A stretch of 5,582 nucleotides of DNA from an uncultured Lachnospiraceae bacterium (GTDB lineage: Bacteria > Bacillota > Clostridia > Lachnospirales > Lachnospiraceae): assembly GCA_947177515.1 (NCBI GenBank), contig CAMWUU010000250.1, positions 1 through 5,582 of the forward strand, in the 5' to 3' direction. The translations under genes and the position numbers were made by a program. This document shows positions 5,581 through 5,582 of the stretch, piece after piece. The notes beneath the pieces are model-generated. The model saw only the letters and a list, made by a program, of their open reading frames with translations. It was not told the origin of the DNA and made no database searches. The first letter of the stretch is position 1. Every line of letters begins with the position of its first letter.

Positions 5581-5582
5581 TG

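Overview
The window looks like chromosomal DNA from a low-to-mid GC, Gram-positive anaerobe of the class Clostridia, most likely a gut Lachnospiraceae-type organism. This is an inference. It rests on the GGAGG-type ribosome binding sites, a SpoVB-like flippase, an intracellular GH43 hemicellulose enzyme, and a small heptad-repeat protein of a kind common in that group. No rRNA, tRNA, transposase, phage gene or CRISPR array is visible.

Layout. At the left edge (1-198, minus) is the start of a short protein made of tandem 21-bp units encoding a (TEIGDMK)-like heptad. It has a good promoter and ribosome binding site but is interrupted by an in-frame TAG at codon 41, followed directly by ATG. Positions 199-456 are a divergent intergenic region with promoter candidates in both directions and one doubtful 27-codon ORF. 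On the plus strand, tatD (457-1248) is followed by an 11-nt-overlapping gene with a TTG start (1238-2203) for an unassigned protein with a class I SAM-methyltransferase-like core. The two are probably translationally coupled.

On the minus strand, a 503-aa MOP-superfamily (SpoVB-like) flippase (2207-3718) converges on the methyltransferase-like gene with only 3 nt between the stop codons. Upstream of it is a 542-aa two-domain GH43 glycosidase (3852-5480) on the same strand. The 133-nt gap between them holds a good candidate promoter (extended -10) and a palindrome that buries the flippase Shine-Dalgarno sequence. The right edge carries a 16-nt nearly perfect inverted repeat upstream of the GH43 gene.

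How the genes fit together. tatD and the methyltransferase-like gene form one small operon. The GH43 enzyme would act in the cytoplasm on imported xylo- or arabino-oligosaccharides. The flippase is a membrane lipid-linked-glycan transporter that probably has its own promoter, so being next to GH43 does not by itself imply a shared pathway. I see no convincing new multi-gene system. The most unusual signals are small-scale: the nonsense-interrupted heptad array, three strong inverted repeats at unexpected places, and the unassigned methyltransferase-like partner of tatD.
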